64,000 nt of DNA from JAAYUJ01 sp963698165. GTDB taxonomy: Bacteria; Desulfobacterota; Syntrophobacteria; Syntrophobacterales; Syntrophobacteraceae. Below the pieces are notes generated by a model. The model was not told the origin of the DNA. It searched no databases and worked only from the letters and a program-made list of their open reading frames with translations. A program made the position numbers and the translations under genes. Where the stretch lies: NCBI GenBank assembly GCA_963698165.1, contig CAVOPT010000007.1:186001-250000 (forward strand), written 5' to 3'. Below, piece after piece: positions 26,096 to 34,911 of this stretch (its first letter is position 1; every line of letters begins with the position of its first letter).

Positions 26096-28270
26096 TCATC
26101 GTTTGGGAAGGCGTATCTTCAGAATCAGCCTGTCCGGTTCTTCCCTCACCAGGTCGATCAATCCCTGGTGCTTGTGAACGATCATTTTGGCGAGGGGCAG
26201 ATCCAGCGCTTCGGCGTGCTCGCCTCGACTGGTGAACGGATAGAAAAAATGCTCGATCTCGTCGTCCGAGACCCGCGTCTCCTTGACAACCAGCTCGATA
26301 TGCACGGCATCATCTCCCGCCAAGGTTGACACTTCCAGCTTTCGGCCCTGGGGACAGATGTCCGCGAGGGCGAAGAACATCGTCCTGAAAAGGGACCGAA
26401 AGAGCTCCTTGTCGACGGGAATCATGGGCAGGTTGGCCGCGAGGTTCATCTCGAGTCCAACGGAGCGCTCTCGCAAGAGGGCATCCTGATCCTCCAGCAC
26501 CTGAATGAGCAGCTCGTTGATGGAAGACGCCTCGGGAGTGATCTGGAAAGGCTTTAGGTAGGCCAGGGTCTTGGCGAGTATCTTCTCCAGGCGGGCGATT
26601 TCGTGAACGATGATCCTCACTTTTTCACGGTTCACGTCCCCTTCTCCCAGAGCGTCCAGCACTCGCCGCGCGAATCCCCCGGCCGCCGCCAGCGGATTGC
26701 GGATTTCGTGAGCCAGGCGGGCCGAAATCTCGCTGAGGGTCCTCAGTTCCTCCGTCTGGATGATCTGTTTTTGCAGGTGATACCTTTCCGTGACGTTGAC
26801 CAGAAATCCATCCACCGTCTCCACATGTCCACTTTCGTCGAAAACCGGAAGGGCATGGTCCATGACGAAGAGAACCCTTCCGTCCGGGTGGACCACACGG
26901 TACTCAGCCCTGAATTCCTGGCCCTCGTGGAGACACCGATCCATGAGGGGCCATATGCGGGGTCTGTCTTCCGGCCACACCTTTTCCTTCCAGAACGACT
27001 CACCGCCGAGCACCTTCTCCTGCGGGATGCCCAAAAGGTCTTCGACAAACTGATTGACGAAGATCGTCTTACCGCTGCCTAGAAGGCGGTACACAACCAG
27101 GGGGACATTCTCCACCAAGGTACGGTATTTTTCCTCGGATTCCCTCAGGGCGCGGGTGCGCAGATGGACCATGTACTCGAGATTATCCGTGTAGTCCTTG
27201 ATTTTCCTGCGGGAATCCTCCAGGGACTGGAGCATGTCGTCGAGCGCCTTGGCAAGAACCCCCAGTTCCCCCGACGGGCGCGCCTTGAGCCCCTGCACTT
27301 CCTTTCCTGCCGCGATGTCCCGGGCGAAGGTCACCATCTCGCCAATGGGTTTGCTGAAATAGCTGCTGATGAGATAAATGGCCCAGACAGACAGCACCAT
27401 ACCCAGGGCGCCAGTCCCCAGCATCAGTCTCCGATACCGATTCATGACGGCGAGGGCTTCCGTGCGTCTCGCACAGAACTCCACCAGGCCGATGGTTTTC
27501 CCCGTGTAGTCTTGAAGCGATCTCACCAGGGTTGCATAGGGTACCGCGGAATGCTCCCGGATGAAGATCTCCGTGTCTCGGTTGGCAAACACGGCCCCAT
27601 AGTGAGGCTCGGTCCTCTCCACAGTCTCGGGAAAGGTGGTGGCAAGGCTGGTGAAGGCGGTCGGACTCCCGTCGGGAACCAGGATTGACACTTCTATTTC
27701 GAACTGCTTCTTGATCTGTTCGAGAAAAAACCTTCCGAAGCTGAAACCGATTTCCACGGTGCCCACCAGATCCCCTCCGTGGAATATGGGTGCGACGCCG
27801 CGAATGCCGTAACCCGTCAGCCCTTTTTCCAGGCCGAAAGTCGCCTTGCGATCCTTGATCGCGTCCAGTATGGTCTGCCTGTAGTGAAGATCATCCCCGA
27901 AAACATAGAGCAGCTGCATGCGGACGAAGTTGCGGGGGGGAATTTCGTGGAAATTGAACTGCTGGATCCCGTAGCGCCTTTTCATGAACCCGTATGCCGA
28001 GTAGCAGAGTTCGATGAGCCGCCAGCGGTCCTTATTGGCGAGGGCCCCAGCAACCTCCGGGTTCAGGGCGAAACTCGACGCCAGACTCACCGCCCATTGT
28101 CCCTGGAGCTCCATGTCGTGGTCGAAAGCCCGGTTACAGCCCTGGAGGCGTTCCTCTTCTTCCTTGCGAATGAGCTCCCGCTGGCTGATGATGCCCAGGC
28201 CGACGAGAGAGGACGTGCCCAGCAGAGCAAGGCAGAAGAAGGCAATGCTCAGTCGATACCGCAAAGGCAT
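26096..28270 (-). CDS. Membrane sensor histidine kinase (Cache-HAMP-PAS-HisKA) with degenerate ATPase domain
   Basis: About 724 aa from ATG 28270 (gagg nine bases upstream; ATG 28279 and GTG 28330 are alternatives). It has TM1 at about 7-29, a large periplasmic double-Cache-like sensor domain to about 280 (GLTGYGIRGVAPIFHGGDLVG), TM2 at about 283-304, HAMP to about 355, PAS at about 380-500 (YRTLVENVPLVVYRLL), and HisKA with phospho-acceptor His521 (ARLAHEIRNPLAA). The HATPase region keeps the F box (FFYPFTSRGE) but lacks the N-box Asn (LFRSLFRTMFFALAD) and has no DxGxG (KETRVSDDEIEHFF). It may be a pseudokinase or phosphatase. No response regulator is adjacent, so the partner is unknown. Confidence 0.8.
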   Translation of the reverse strand: MPLRYRLSIAFFCLALLGTSSLVGLGIISQRELIRKEEEERLQGCNRAFDHDMELQGQWAVSLASSFALNPEVAGALANKDRWRLIELCYSAYGFMKRRYGIQQFNFHEIPPRNFVRMQLLYVFGDDLHYRQTILDAIKDRKATFGLEKGLTGYGIRGVAPIFHGGDLVGTVEIGFSFGRFFLEQIKKQFEIEVSILVPDGSPTAFTSLATTFPETVERTEPHYGAVFANRDTEIFIREHSAVPYATLVRSLQDYTGKTIGLVEFCARRTEALAVMNRYRRLMLGTGALGMVLSVWAIYLISSYFSKPIGEMVTFARDIAAGKEVQGLKARPSGELGVLAKALDDMLQSLEDSRRKIKDYTDNLEYMVHLRTRALRESEEKYRTLVENVPLVVYRLLGSGKTIFVNQFVEDLLGIPQEKVLGGESFWKEKVWPEDRPRIWPLMDRCLHEGQEFRAEYRVVHPDGRVLFVMDHALPVFDESGHVETVDGFLVNVTERYHLQKQIIQTEELRTLSEISARLAHEIRNPLAAAGGFARRVLDALGEGDVNREKVRIIVHEIARLEKILAKTLAYLKPFQITPEASSINELLIQVLEDQDALLRERSVGLEMNLAANLPMIPVDKELFRSLFRTMFFALADICPQGRKLEVSTLAGDDAVHIELVVKETRVSDDEIEHFFYPFTSRGEHAEALDLPLAKMIVHKHQGLIDLVREEPDRLILKIRLPKR

Positions 28271-28405
28271 TTGGCTCATCCTCGAGAGGAAAAAGCTGCC
28301 AGTGCCCGTTCCACCATAGCTTGGCTCCACGACGCCCGCCCCTCACGCGCGTGTTGAAGGAGAATCCAGGAAACTGCACCCCGTCAGCCTCCACGACGAA
28401 GGACT

Positions 28406-29806
28406 CTATTGGGTGCCCAAATGTTCCATGGCCCGGCGTAAACGATTCAATACCGTGTCTTTGCCAAGCACGTCGATGATCTCAAAGAGGCCCGGGCTCA
28501 CCGTGACTCCCGTCAGGGCCACTCGCACCGGCTGGGCGATTTTCCCCAGTTTGATTCCCATCTCCGCCACAACCCGGTTGAACGCCTTTTCGAGGTTCTC
28601 CTCGTCAAAGGGCTCCAGCTCCTCCAGGCATGCAATGAGGCTGTTCAAGGGATCCCGCATAGCGGGAGCCAGGAATTTCCGGGCCGCTTCAGGATCGTAG
28701 GTCACCTCGTCAACCATGTAGAAACTCATGGATTCAGCCATTTCCACGAGTGTGTGCACACGGGGCTGCAGTGTGCCAATGGCCTTGCCAACAAAGCGCG
28801 CCGGCTTCTCCGGGTATCCCTGGGCCTTCAGAAACGGCTCGATCAAGGGCACCAGTTCCTCCGCGGGGCGCTCCTTGATGTGGTGGGCGTTCACCCAAAG
28901 CAGTTTTTCTTCATTGAACACTCCCGCGGATTTCCCCACGTGTTCGAGGCTGAACTTCTCGATGAGCTCATCGCGGGAGAAGATCTCCTGGTCCCCATGG
29001 GACCAGCCCAAACGCACCAGGTAATTGAGCACTGCCTCCGGAAGGTATCCCATTTCCTTGTATGCCATGACGGAAGTGGCTCCATGGCGTTTGGACATGC
29101 GGGCTTTGTCCTCGCCAAGGATCATGGGCACATGGGCGAATCGGGGAAGAGGGATGCCCAGAGCCTGATACAGGAGGATCTGCCTCGGCGTGTTGTTCAC
29201 ATGGTCGTCGCCGCGGATGACATGGGTGATGTCCATGGTGATGTCATCGACCACAACGGCAAAGTTGTAGGTCGGCATGCCGTCACTTCTCTGGATGACA
29301 AGATCGTCGAGTTCGGAATTCTCAAAGAATATTGGCCCCTTGATCAAGTCGTTCAAGGCTGTGGTTCCCACGTCGGGGCACCGGAATCGAATGACTCGGT
29401 CCGGCCCCGGCCCAAGCCCCTTGTCCCGGCATAGTCCGTCGTACTTGGGTTTGCGTCCCGCGGCGAAGGCGGCCTGGCGGCGCTTTTCAAGATCTTCGGG
29501 AGTGCAGTCGCAGTAATACGCCTTTCTCGAGTCCACCAGTTTCCCCAGGTATTCGCCATAAACATTCAAACGCTTCGTCTGGAAAAACGGCCCTTCATCC
29601 CATTCCAACCCCAACCACTCCATGGCGTCCAAAATGGCCTTGATGGAAGCTTCGGTGGACCGGGCCACGTCGGTATCCTCTATGCGAAGGATGAACTTCC
29701 CCTTGTGATGACGAGCGAACAACCAGTTGAACAGAGCGGTTCGAGCACCGCCGATATGGAGAAAACCTGTGGGACTGGGAGGGAATCGGGTGATGACCGC
29801 GTCCAT
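28406..29806 (-). CDS. gltX: Glutamyl-tRNA synthetase
   Basis: 466 aa class I synthetase. ATG 29806 is preceded by gaaggagcatatgc. The ATP site has RFPPSPTGFLHIGGARTALF (HIGH motif HIGG) and DKARMSKRHGA (KMSKS motif). Between them lie the tRNA-acceptor domain with YYCDCTPEDLEKRR and the conserved VIRGDDHVNNTPRQ. The C-terminal half is the all-helical anticodon-binding domain. It charges tRNA-Glu and also supplies Glu-tRNA for tetrapyrrole synthesis. Length is standard. It stands alone on its strand next to the sensor kinase. Confidence 0.95.
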   Translation of the reverse strand: MDAVITRFPPSPTGFLHIGGARTALFNWLFARHHKGKFILRIEDTDVARSTEASIKAILDAMEWLGLEWDEGPFFQTKRLNVYGEYLGKLVDSRKAYYCDCTPEDLEKRRQAAFAAGRKPKYDGLCRDKGLGPGPDRVIRFRCPDVGTTALNDLIKGPIFFENSELDDLVIQRSDGMPTYNFAVVVDDITMDITHVIRGDDHVNNTPRQILLYQALGIPLPRFAHVPMILGEDKARMSKRHGATSVMAYKEMGYLPEAVLNYLVRLGWSHGDQEIFSRDELIEKFSLEHVGKSAGVFNEEKLLWVNAHHIKERPAEELVPLIEPFLKAQGYPEKPARFVGKAIGTLQPRVHTLVEMAESMSFYMVDEVTYDPEAARKFLAPAMRDPLNSLIACLEELEPFDEENLEKAFNRVVAEMGIKLGKIAQPVRVALTGVTVSPGLFEIIDVLGKDTVLNRLRRAMEHLGTQ

Positions 29807-30266
29807 GCATATGCTCCTTCACTTGTCATTATATCTTTTTCAATCAATCGGGGTGCTTACCGGATAACACACCCCATCGGGAAACACAAGGAGTTGAGGG
29901 AGGAGGACCCGCGAATCGCGCCATGGCTCCGGTGCCGTAAAACCAAAAATGGCGGCACAAGGCACAGCGAACTTGCTCAAATGCCGAGCATCTGGCAGTA
30001 TGCGCTGACAATGTGGCAAGGAAGGCAACTGGGGGCGACCATGCAGCCCCCCCCCGGGGCCCCCGCTTCGATGCCGAAGGGGGGTGTTCACACGGGGGGA
30101 ACTGTTCGGTTGGTTCCCGCTTTGTCGTGAACGGTTTCCCGGGGCATCTGGAAACCGGGCGAGACGGGACACGGCGTGGGGCCCATTCCAAGGCGAGGAG
30201 CCGCTTTTCTCGCGCTTGCGTGAACGGCGGAACATGTTTCAATAATCTGGAGGGAGAAAGAGGATC
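29807..30266. other. Divergent intergenic region between gltX and a lipoprotein gene
   Basis: 460 bases holding the 5' control regions of both genes. I see short frames on both strands but no coding signature, and no clear -35/-10 pair. A C-run and G-rich partner near 30048-30085 could form a hairpin. Confidence 0.4.
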
Positions 30267-30776
30267 ATGCCTGGAATACCTCGATTCATTGTTTTCTTTT
30301 TGGTTTTGGTGCTCCTGTCCGGATGCGGGAAAAGAATCGGCGACATCACCGTGGACCCGGATCCGAGGGCGATTCCTCAGAGGGACGTCAAGGTTCGCGT
30401 GGTCGATGTGTCCAACAACACGCCAGAGCTTTACGATGTGGACGTCATTGGGCTCCTTTGGAACGCCCTCAACGACTCCCTCTACAGGAGGGGCCTGCTT
30501 TGGATGGAGGAAAGCGGAGCCCCGACGCTGACCGTCGAGGCTCGAGTTCAGAAATTCAAGAAAGGCCACGCGATCATGCGAGGCGTTTTGCCTTACCTCG
30601 GGAACGTGGAACTTGTGGTGGAATGCGATGTGAAGCAGGGAGACACCCTGATGGGAACGGTCCAGAGCAAACAGAGCATTTCCTTTGCCGACGAGGTGCT
30701 CACCAAGGAGGCCTGGAAACGGGCGTTTTCCGCAGCGGGGGAAGACATCGTGAACCAGCTTTCCCAAAGAATATGA
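30267..30776 (+). CDS. Putative lipoprotein
   Basis: 169 aa. ATG 30267 follows gagggagaaagaggatc. The signal peptide MPGIPRFIVFFLVLVLLSGC has lipobox LSGC with Cys20, so it is an acylated, probably outer-membrane lipoprotein. The mature domain (VKVRVVDVSNNTPELYDVDV, LVVECDVKQGDTLMGTVQ, then an amphipathic C-terminal helix EDIVNQLSQRI) is like the YajG/DUF4410-type lipoproteins in layout: two conserved beta stretches and a final helix. The match is by pattern only. It precedes the promoter of the YceD-rpmF-plsX operon and may be transcribed separately. Confidence 0.65.
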   Translation: MPGIPRFIVFFLVLVLLSGCGKRIGDITVDPDPRAIPQRDVKVRVVDVSNNTPELYDVDVIGLLWNALNDSLYRRGLLWMEESGAPTLTVEARVQKFKKGHAIMRGVLPYLGNVELVVECDVKQGDTLMGTVQSKQSISFADEVLTKEAWKRAFSAAGEDIVNQLSQRI

Positions 30777-30811
30777 GAATGTTTCTTTTTTCGTCCACAG
30801 GGTAAAATTCC

Positions 30812-30839
30812 TTGACAGACCGGGTTGAATCTCTATAGT
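30812..30839 (+). promoter_or_regulatory. Sigma-70 promoter of the yceD-rpmF-plsX operon
   Basis: TTGACA (30812-30817) and TATAGT (30834-30839) are separated by 16 bases. Expected transcription starts near 30846, about 27 bases before the yceD-like start at 30873. Confidence 0.65.
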
Positions 30840-30872
30840 AAGTCGTTTGCGCAACTTGGCACAGGTGCGGAA

Positions 30873-31427
30873 ATGCGGATACGCGCTGATGAAATTCCGG
30901 AGTCCGGACGGTTCATCCACCTCCACTGGGACGAGCACAGGCTCAACCAGTTTCTACCCCCGAATGATCCGACTCCACTGAAGCTGTCCAGACCCCTCAA
31001 CGTGGACCTGGAAATTCAGAAGCATCCTGACCACATCCGTGTTTTGGGCACCATTGCCGGAGTCCTTCAGTTGGTCTGTCATCGATGCCTAGAGGCATTT
31101 GAGCGTCCTCTGGAAGAGAGCGTGGACATTATTCTGGTTCAAGAAGAGAAGGCCACGGGGGAAGAAGAGACCGAATTCGACGTCGAGGACCTGGATTACA
31201 GGTTTTTTGACGGAGAAGTCATCGAAATCGACGACCTGGTGGCGGAGCAGATCTTTCTGACCCTGCCCTTCAAGGTTCTTTGCTCGGAAAGCTGCCTTGG
31301 CCTTTGCCAACGGTGCGGGGGAAACCTCAACGAGGGCCCCTGTCGATGTGAAAAGAGTGCGGACGATTCTCCCTTCGGCAATTTGAAGGCGATCCGGTCT
31401 CGGCTCCCGGAAAAGAAAGACCGTTAA
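30873..31427 (+). CDS. YceD / DUF177 family protein
   Basis: 184 aa from ATG 30873, which fits the family start (MRIRADEIPESGRFI) and lies just behind a good promoter; the frame is open 16 codons upstream. Conserved DUF177 features are VCHRCLEAFERPL at about 75, the acidic FDVEDLDYRFFDGEVIEIDD, LTLPFKVLCSESCLGLC and a Cys-rich end GLCQRCGGNLNEGPCRC. The family is almost always next to rpmF and has been linked to 23S rRNA processing or accumulation; its biochemistry is not settled. It is the first gene of a run with rpmF and plsX. Confidence 0.85.
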   Translation: MRIRADEIPESGRFIHLHWDEHRLNQFLPPNDPTPLKLSRPLNVDLEIQKHPDHIRVLGTIAGVLQLVCHRCLEAFERPLEESVDIILVQEEKATGEEETEFDVEDLDYRFFDGEVIEIDDLVAEQIFLTLPFKVLCSESCLGLCQRCGGNLNEGPCRCEKSADDSPFGNLKAIRSRLPEKKDR

Positions 31428-31500
31428 TTCATTCCAAACCCGTCACCAGAGATCCCCTGTATTGGGGACTTTTTTTGTGTCTGATAAGGAGAATGGAAAC

Positions 31501-31683
31501 ATGGGGGTCCCAAAGAGGAAAACTTCCAAATCCAGGCGAGACAAAAGGCGCGCCCACGACGCACTCACTCCTCCGTCTCTGTCCCGCTGTCCCCAGTGCA
31601 ATGAGATGCGGTTGCCTCACAGGGTGTGCCCGGGGTGCGGATACTATCGCGATCGGGCGGTTCTGGAGTTCGACGAGGACTGA
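31501..31683 (+). CDS. rpmF: 50S ribosomal protein bL32
   Basis: 60 aa, the standard length. ATG 31501 is behind aaggagaatggaaac; an in-frame upstream start is unnecessary. It begins MGVPKRKTSKSRRDKRR, the typical basic bL32 N-terminus, and carries a zinc-ribbon with CPQC and CPGC (about residues 27-30 and 40-43), so this is the zinc-binding form. The gap from the yceD-like gene (31428-31500) contains an imperfect hairpin followed by seven Ts (31470-31477) that may attenuate readthrough. plsX follows at once. Confidence 0.95.
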   Translation: MGVPKRKTSKSRRDKRRAHDALTPPSLSRCPQCNEMRLPHRVCPGCGYYRDRAVLEFDED

Positions 31684-31716
31684 TCACCGTGGTCCGGCAT
31701 CCGAGGTGCGTTCCTG

Positions 31717-32781
31717 ATGAAGATTGCCGTCGATGCCATGGGCGGAGATTATGGGCCCGAAGCAATCGTGAAAGGGTCCCTTCAGGCGAAGCCGCAAGAT
31801 CTGCTTGACCTCGTCCTGGTTGGCAACGGAAATCAGATTCGGGGGATCCTCGAGCGTCACGGGAAGCCTTCGGCAATGGAGGTCGTCCATGCTCCCGATG
31901 TCATCGGAATGGATGAGGCCGGCCCGGTGGCGATTCGCAGAAAGCGGGAAAGCTCCCTTGGTTTCGCCATGCGTCTTCTTGCCGACGGCCAGGTCGACGC
32001 GGTGGTGAGCGCCGGCAACACGTCGGCCATCGTTGCCGCAGCGAAGCTTTTTGTTGGGTTGAATTCCGGACTTCGTCGTCCGGCACTTGCGGTCCCTCTT
32101 CCCACGCCAAACGGCAGGGTGCTTCTGGTCGATGCGGGTGCCCATTCCGAAGCCGACACCATCCATCTGGCACACTCAGCCGCTCTAGCTCATGTCTACC
32201 TGGAAGTTGCTGAAAGCGTAAAGAAGCCCCGTGTGGGGCTCCTCAACATCGGACACGAACCGCAGAAGGGCAAAAAGCCGGTTCGCCGGGCTTTCTCCCT
32301 GCTGAGCCGGTCGGGTCTCAATTTCGTGGGAAACGTTGAACCCCAGGACTTGTTTGGAAACAAGACAGATGCCGTCGTGTGTGACGGTTTCGTGGGAAAC
32401 GTTCTGCTGAAGATGGTGGAAGGTCTCGCGGAGAGCCTCCTCCAGTTTCTGGAAGGACAAGCCCGGGAACTCGCTCCGGTGGACCGTGGGAACTTGCACG
32501 GCCTGTTCCAACGATTTCGCGAGCTATACCATTACCAGAGCGTCGGTGGTGCCCCCCTGCTGGGATCGCGCAAGGCGGTGGTCGTTGCCCATGGACGCTC
32601 CCAGGCCGGCGCGGTGGCGAACGCGATCCAGCAGGCCGCATGGCTCGTGGGGGCCGGAATCTATGAGCGCATGGCGGAAGCGCTGGATCGGGAACAGGTA
32701 TTGGTGGAGCTCAAGCATCAATACACTCTTCTGATGCTGGATCGCTTGCGGAGCAGGTGGGGCTTCGCCGGCAGACAGTGA
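31717..32781 (+). CDS. plsX: Phosphate acyltransferase PlsX
   Basis: 354 aa. It begins MKIAVDAMGGDYGPEAIVKG, the PlsX signature. It also has VVSAGNTSAIVAAAK, VDAGAH and the C-terminal GGAPLLGSRKAVVVAHGRS block. The enzyme makes acyl-phosphate from acyl-ACP for membrane phospholipid synthesis (PlsX/PlsY route) at the cytoplasmic membrane. In the usual rpmF-plsX-fabH-fabD-fabG-acpP-fabF cluster fabH follows; here an acyl-CoA dehydrogenase with EtfBA intervenes before fabG and fabF. The start has no strong ribosome site, suggesting coupling with rpmF. Confidence 0.95.
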   Translation: MKIAVDAMGGDYGPEAIVKGSLQAKPQDLLDLVLVGNGNQIRGILERHGKPSAMEVVHAPDVIGMDEAGPVAIRRKRESSLGFAMRLLADGQVDAVVSAGNTSAIVAAAKLFVGLNSGLRRPALAVPLPTPNGRVLLVDAGAHSEADTIHLAHSAALAHVYLEVAESVKKPRVGLLNIGHEPQKGKKPVRRAFSLLSRSGLNFVGNVEPQDLFGNKTDAVVCDGFVGNVLLKMVEGLAESLLQFLEGQARELAPVDRGNLHGLFQRFRELYHYQSVGGAPLLGSRKAVVVAHGRSQAGAVANAIQQAAWLVGAGIYERMAEALDREQVLVELKHQYTLLMLDRLRSRWGFAGRQ

Positions 32782-32929
32782 TTCGTGGTCGGCGGACACT
32801 TCCTCACTTTGTTCTCTCTGCCCGGGATCCCCTTGGGACGGCCCGAGGGGACGAACGCGGAATCCGTCTCCACCCTGCAACCCATATGTTGCAGACTCTC
32901 CGAAGAGAACTGAGGAAAGGAGAACCTGA

Positions 32930-34099
32930 GTGGATTACTTCTTAACCGAAGAACAGAAAATGATTCAGGAGTTGTCCGCCCAAATCGCGAAGGAAAGAAT
33001 CCGGCCGGTGAGGGCTCAGCTGGACGAGCAGGAGGAGTTTCCGTGGGAGATCATGAAGATTCTCGCACAGGCGGATCTCTTCGGACTTTATATCCCAGAG
33101 GAATACGGCGGGCTGGGCGGCGGCATCCTGGAGAACTGCCTGGCCATTGAAGAGATCGCCCAGGCGTGTATCGGCGTGGCAACTTCCTTTGCGGCGAGCG
33201 GCCTGGGAGCGTACCCCATTCTGCTCCATGGAAGTGAAGACCTCAAGCACCGATATCTCCCCGACATAGCCAGCGGCAAGCGCCTTGCCGCCTTCGGCTT
33301 GACGGAATCCGGCGCCGGAAGCGATGTTTCGGGGATTCAGACAACTGCCGTGCGGGACGGGGATCACTACATCCTGAACGGCACCAAGCAGTGGATCACC
33401 AATGGCGGCGAAGCGGAGATCTACTCGGTCCTCGCCATCACGGACCGGGCCAAGGGACCGAGGGGTGCCAGCTTCTTCGTTGTGGAAAAAGGTGACCCCG
33501 GATTTTCCTTCGGAAAAAAGGAGAAAAAGCTCGGCATCCGGGCTTCAGCAACCCGGGAGCTCCTGCTGCAGGACTGCCGGATCGCCAAGGACCGTCTGAT
33601 AGGCCGGGAGGGATTGGGGTTCATCATTGCCATGAAGACCTTCGACAAGTCCCGGCCCGGCATTGGCGCCCTCGGTGTCGGTCTGGCCCAGGGGGCCATG
33701 GACATTGCCGTTGAATATGCACGGAAGCGCGTCCAGTTCGGCAAGCCCATAATCAGCTTCCAGGCCATCCAGCACAAGCTGGCCAACATGGCCATCAAGA
33801 CGGAGGCTGCCCGGGCCCTGGTCACTTGCGGTGCCCGTTACCTGGACACCGAGCCCCCCGATTCCAGCAAGATCGCTGCCATGTGCAAGGTGTTCACGGG
33901 GGACACGGCCATGGAGGTAGCCACCGAAGCGGTTCAGGTGCTGGGCGGTTACGGGTACATGCAGGACTACCCGGTGGAGAAGATGATGAGGGACGCCAAG
34001 ATCCTTCAGATCTACGAGGGCACCAACGAGATCCAGCGCAACATCATCGGCCAGGAACTGAACAAGGAATATGGGAGAATCAAAGATACATTCTTCTAA
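32930..34099 (+). CDS. Acyl-CoA dehydrogenase
   Basis: 389 aa. A GTG start at 32930 follows aaaggagaacctga. Standard ACAD fold: N-terminal helices (MDYFLTEEQKMIQELS), the FAD-binding mid-domain AFGLTESGAGSDVSGIQTTA and TKQWITNGGEAE, and the C-terminal YARKRVQFGKPI. The active-site base is Glu in QIYEGTNEIQRNII near residue 367. It oxidises acyl-CoA to enoyl-CoA, or works in reverse, with electrons passed to ETF. The following etfB and etfA genes are its redox partners. It resembles short-chain (butyryl/glutaryl-type) members, but the substrate cannot be read. Position inside a fatty-acid synthesis cluster is unusual. Confidence 0.9.
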   Translation: MDYFLTEEQKMIQELSAQIAKERIRPVRAQLDEQEEFPWEIMKILAQADLFGLYIPEEYGGLGGGILENCLAIEEIAQACIGVATSFAASGLGAYPILLHGSEDLKHRYLPDIASGKRLAAFGLTESGAGSDVSGIQTTAVRDGDHYILNGTKQWITNGGEAEIYSVLAITDRAKGPRGASFFVVEKGDPGFSFGKKEKKLGIRASATRELLLQDCRIAKDRLIGREGLGFIIAMKTFDKSRPGIGALGVGLAQGAMDIAVEYARKRVQFGKPIISFQAIQHKLANMAIKTEAARALVTCGARYLDTEPPDSSKIAAMCKVFTGDTAMEVATEAVQVLGGYGYMQDYPVEKMMRDAKILQIYEGTNEIQRNIIGQELNKEYGRIKDTFF

Positions 34100-34119
34100 G
34101 TGAGGAGAAGAAGGAATCC

Positions 34120-34911
34120 ATGCACATCGTTGTCTGCATCAAGCAAGTCCCCGACGCAAAGAACGTGCGTATCGATCCCGACACCCACACCCTGGTGCGC
34201 CAGGGAGTGGAATCCATCATCAACCCTTTCGATCTGTTCGCCGTGGAAGCGGCCCTCAAGATCAAGGACGCGGTGGAAGCACGTGTGACCGTTTTGACCA
34301 TGGGCCCCCCGCAAGCGGAAGAGGCCCTGAGGGAGGTTCTCTCCCGAGGAGTGGACGACGCCGTCCTCCTCAGCGACCGCGCCTTTGCCGGCTCCGACAC
34401 CTGGGCTACATCGACGACCCTCGCGGCCGCCATCAGGAAACTGGGGAACGTGGATCTGACTTTCTGCGGCAAACAGGCCATAGACGGAGACACAGCGCAG
34501 GTTGGTCCGGAGACGGCCACTTTGTTGAACATCCCGTACGCCACTTTTGTCAAGCGAATCGAAACATACGATGATCGCCATCTCAAGCTGACACGGCAGA
34601 CCGACGAGGGCATGGAGGTCTGGAAGGTCCCCATGCCCGCCCTCGTGACCGTCATCAAGGAAGTGGGGGAACCACGCATGCCCTCTCTGCGCCACAAGAT
34701 GCGGGCCAAGAAAGCGGTCATTCCGGTTTGGGGTGCTGCCGACCTGGGACTCGCTCCCGAGGCCGTGGGCTTGTCCGGATCCTTCACTCAGGTGGTCAGG
34801 GTTTTCAGCCCGCCCCGCCGCGGAAACCGGGTCCTGATCCAGGGCAGCGTAGAAGAACAGGCGGAGCAGCTCTTTCGGTATCTCAAGGAAGCCAAGGTGC
34901 CAGGTCTATGA
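34120..34911 (+). CDS. etfB: Electron transfer flavoprotein, beta subunit
   Basis: 263 aa from ATG 34120 behind aaggaatcc. It begins MHIVVCIKQVPDAKNVRID and has INPFDLFAVEAALKIKD, TMGPPQAEEALREVLSRG and the nucleotide-binding CGKQAIDGDTAQVGPETA. Bifurcating EtfB proteins bind a second FAD through this region. The C-terminus is about 30 residues longer than plain EtfB and is hydrophilic. It overlaps etfA by four bases (ATGA). Known context: accepts electrons from, or feeds them to, the acyl-CoA dehydrogenase encoded just upstream. Confidence 0.95.
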   Translation: MHIVVCIKQVPDAKNVRIDPDTHTLVRQGVESIINPFDLFAVEAALKIKDAVEARVTVLTMGPPQAEEALREVLSRGVDDAVLLSDRAFAGSDTWATSTTLAAAIRKLGNVDLTFCGKQAIDGDTAQVGPETATLLNIPYATFVKRIETYDDRHLKLTRQTDEGMEVWKVPMPALVTVIKEVGEPRMPSLRHKMRAKKAVIPVWGAADLGLAPEAVGLSGSFTQVVRVFSPPRRGNRVLIQGSVEEQAEQLFRYLKEAKVPGL

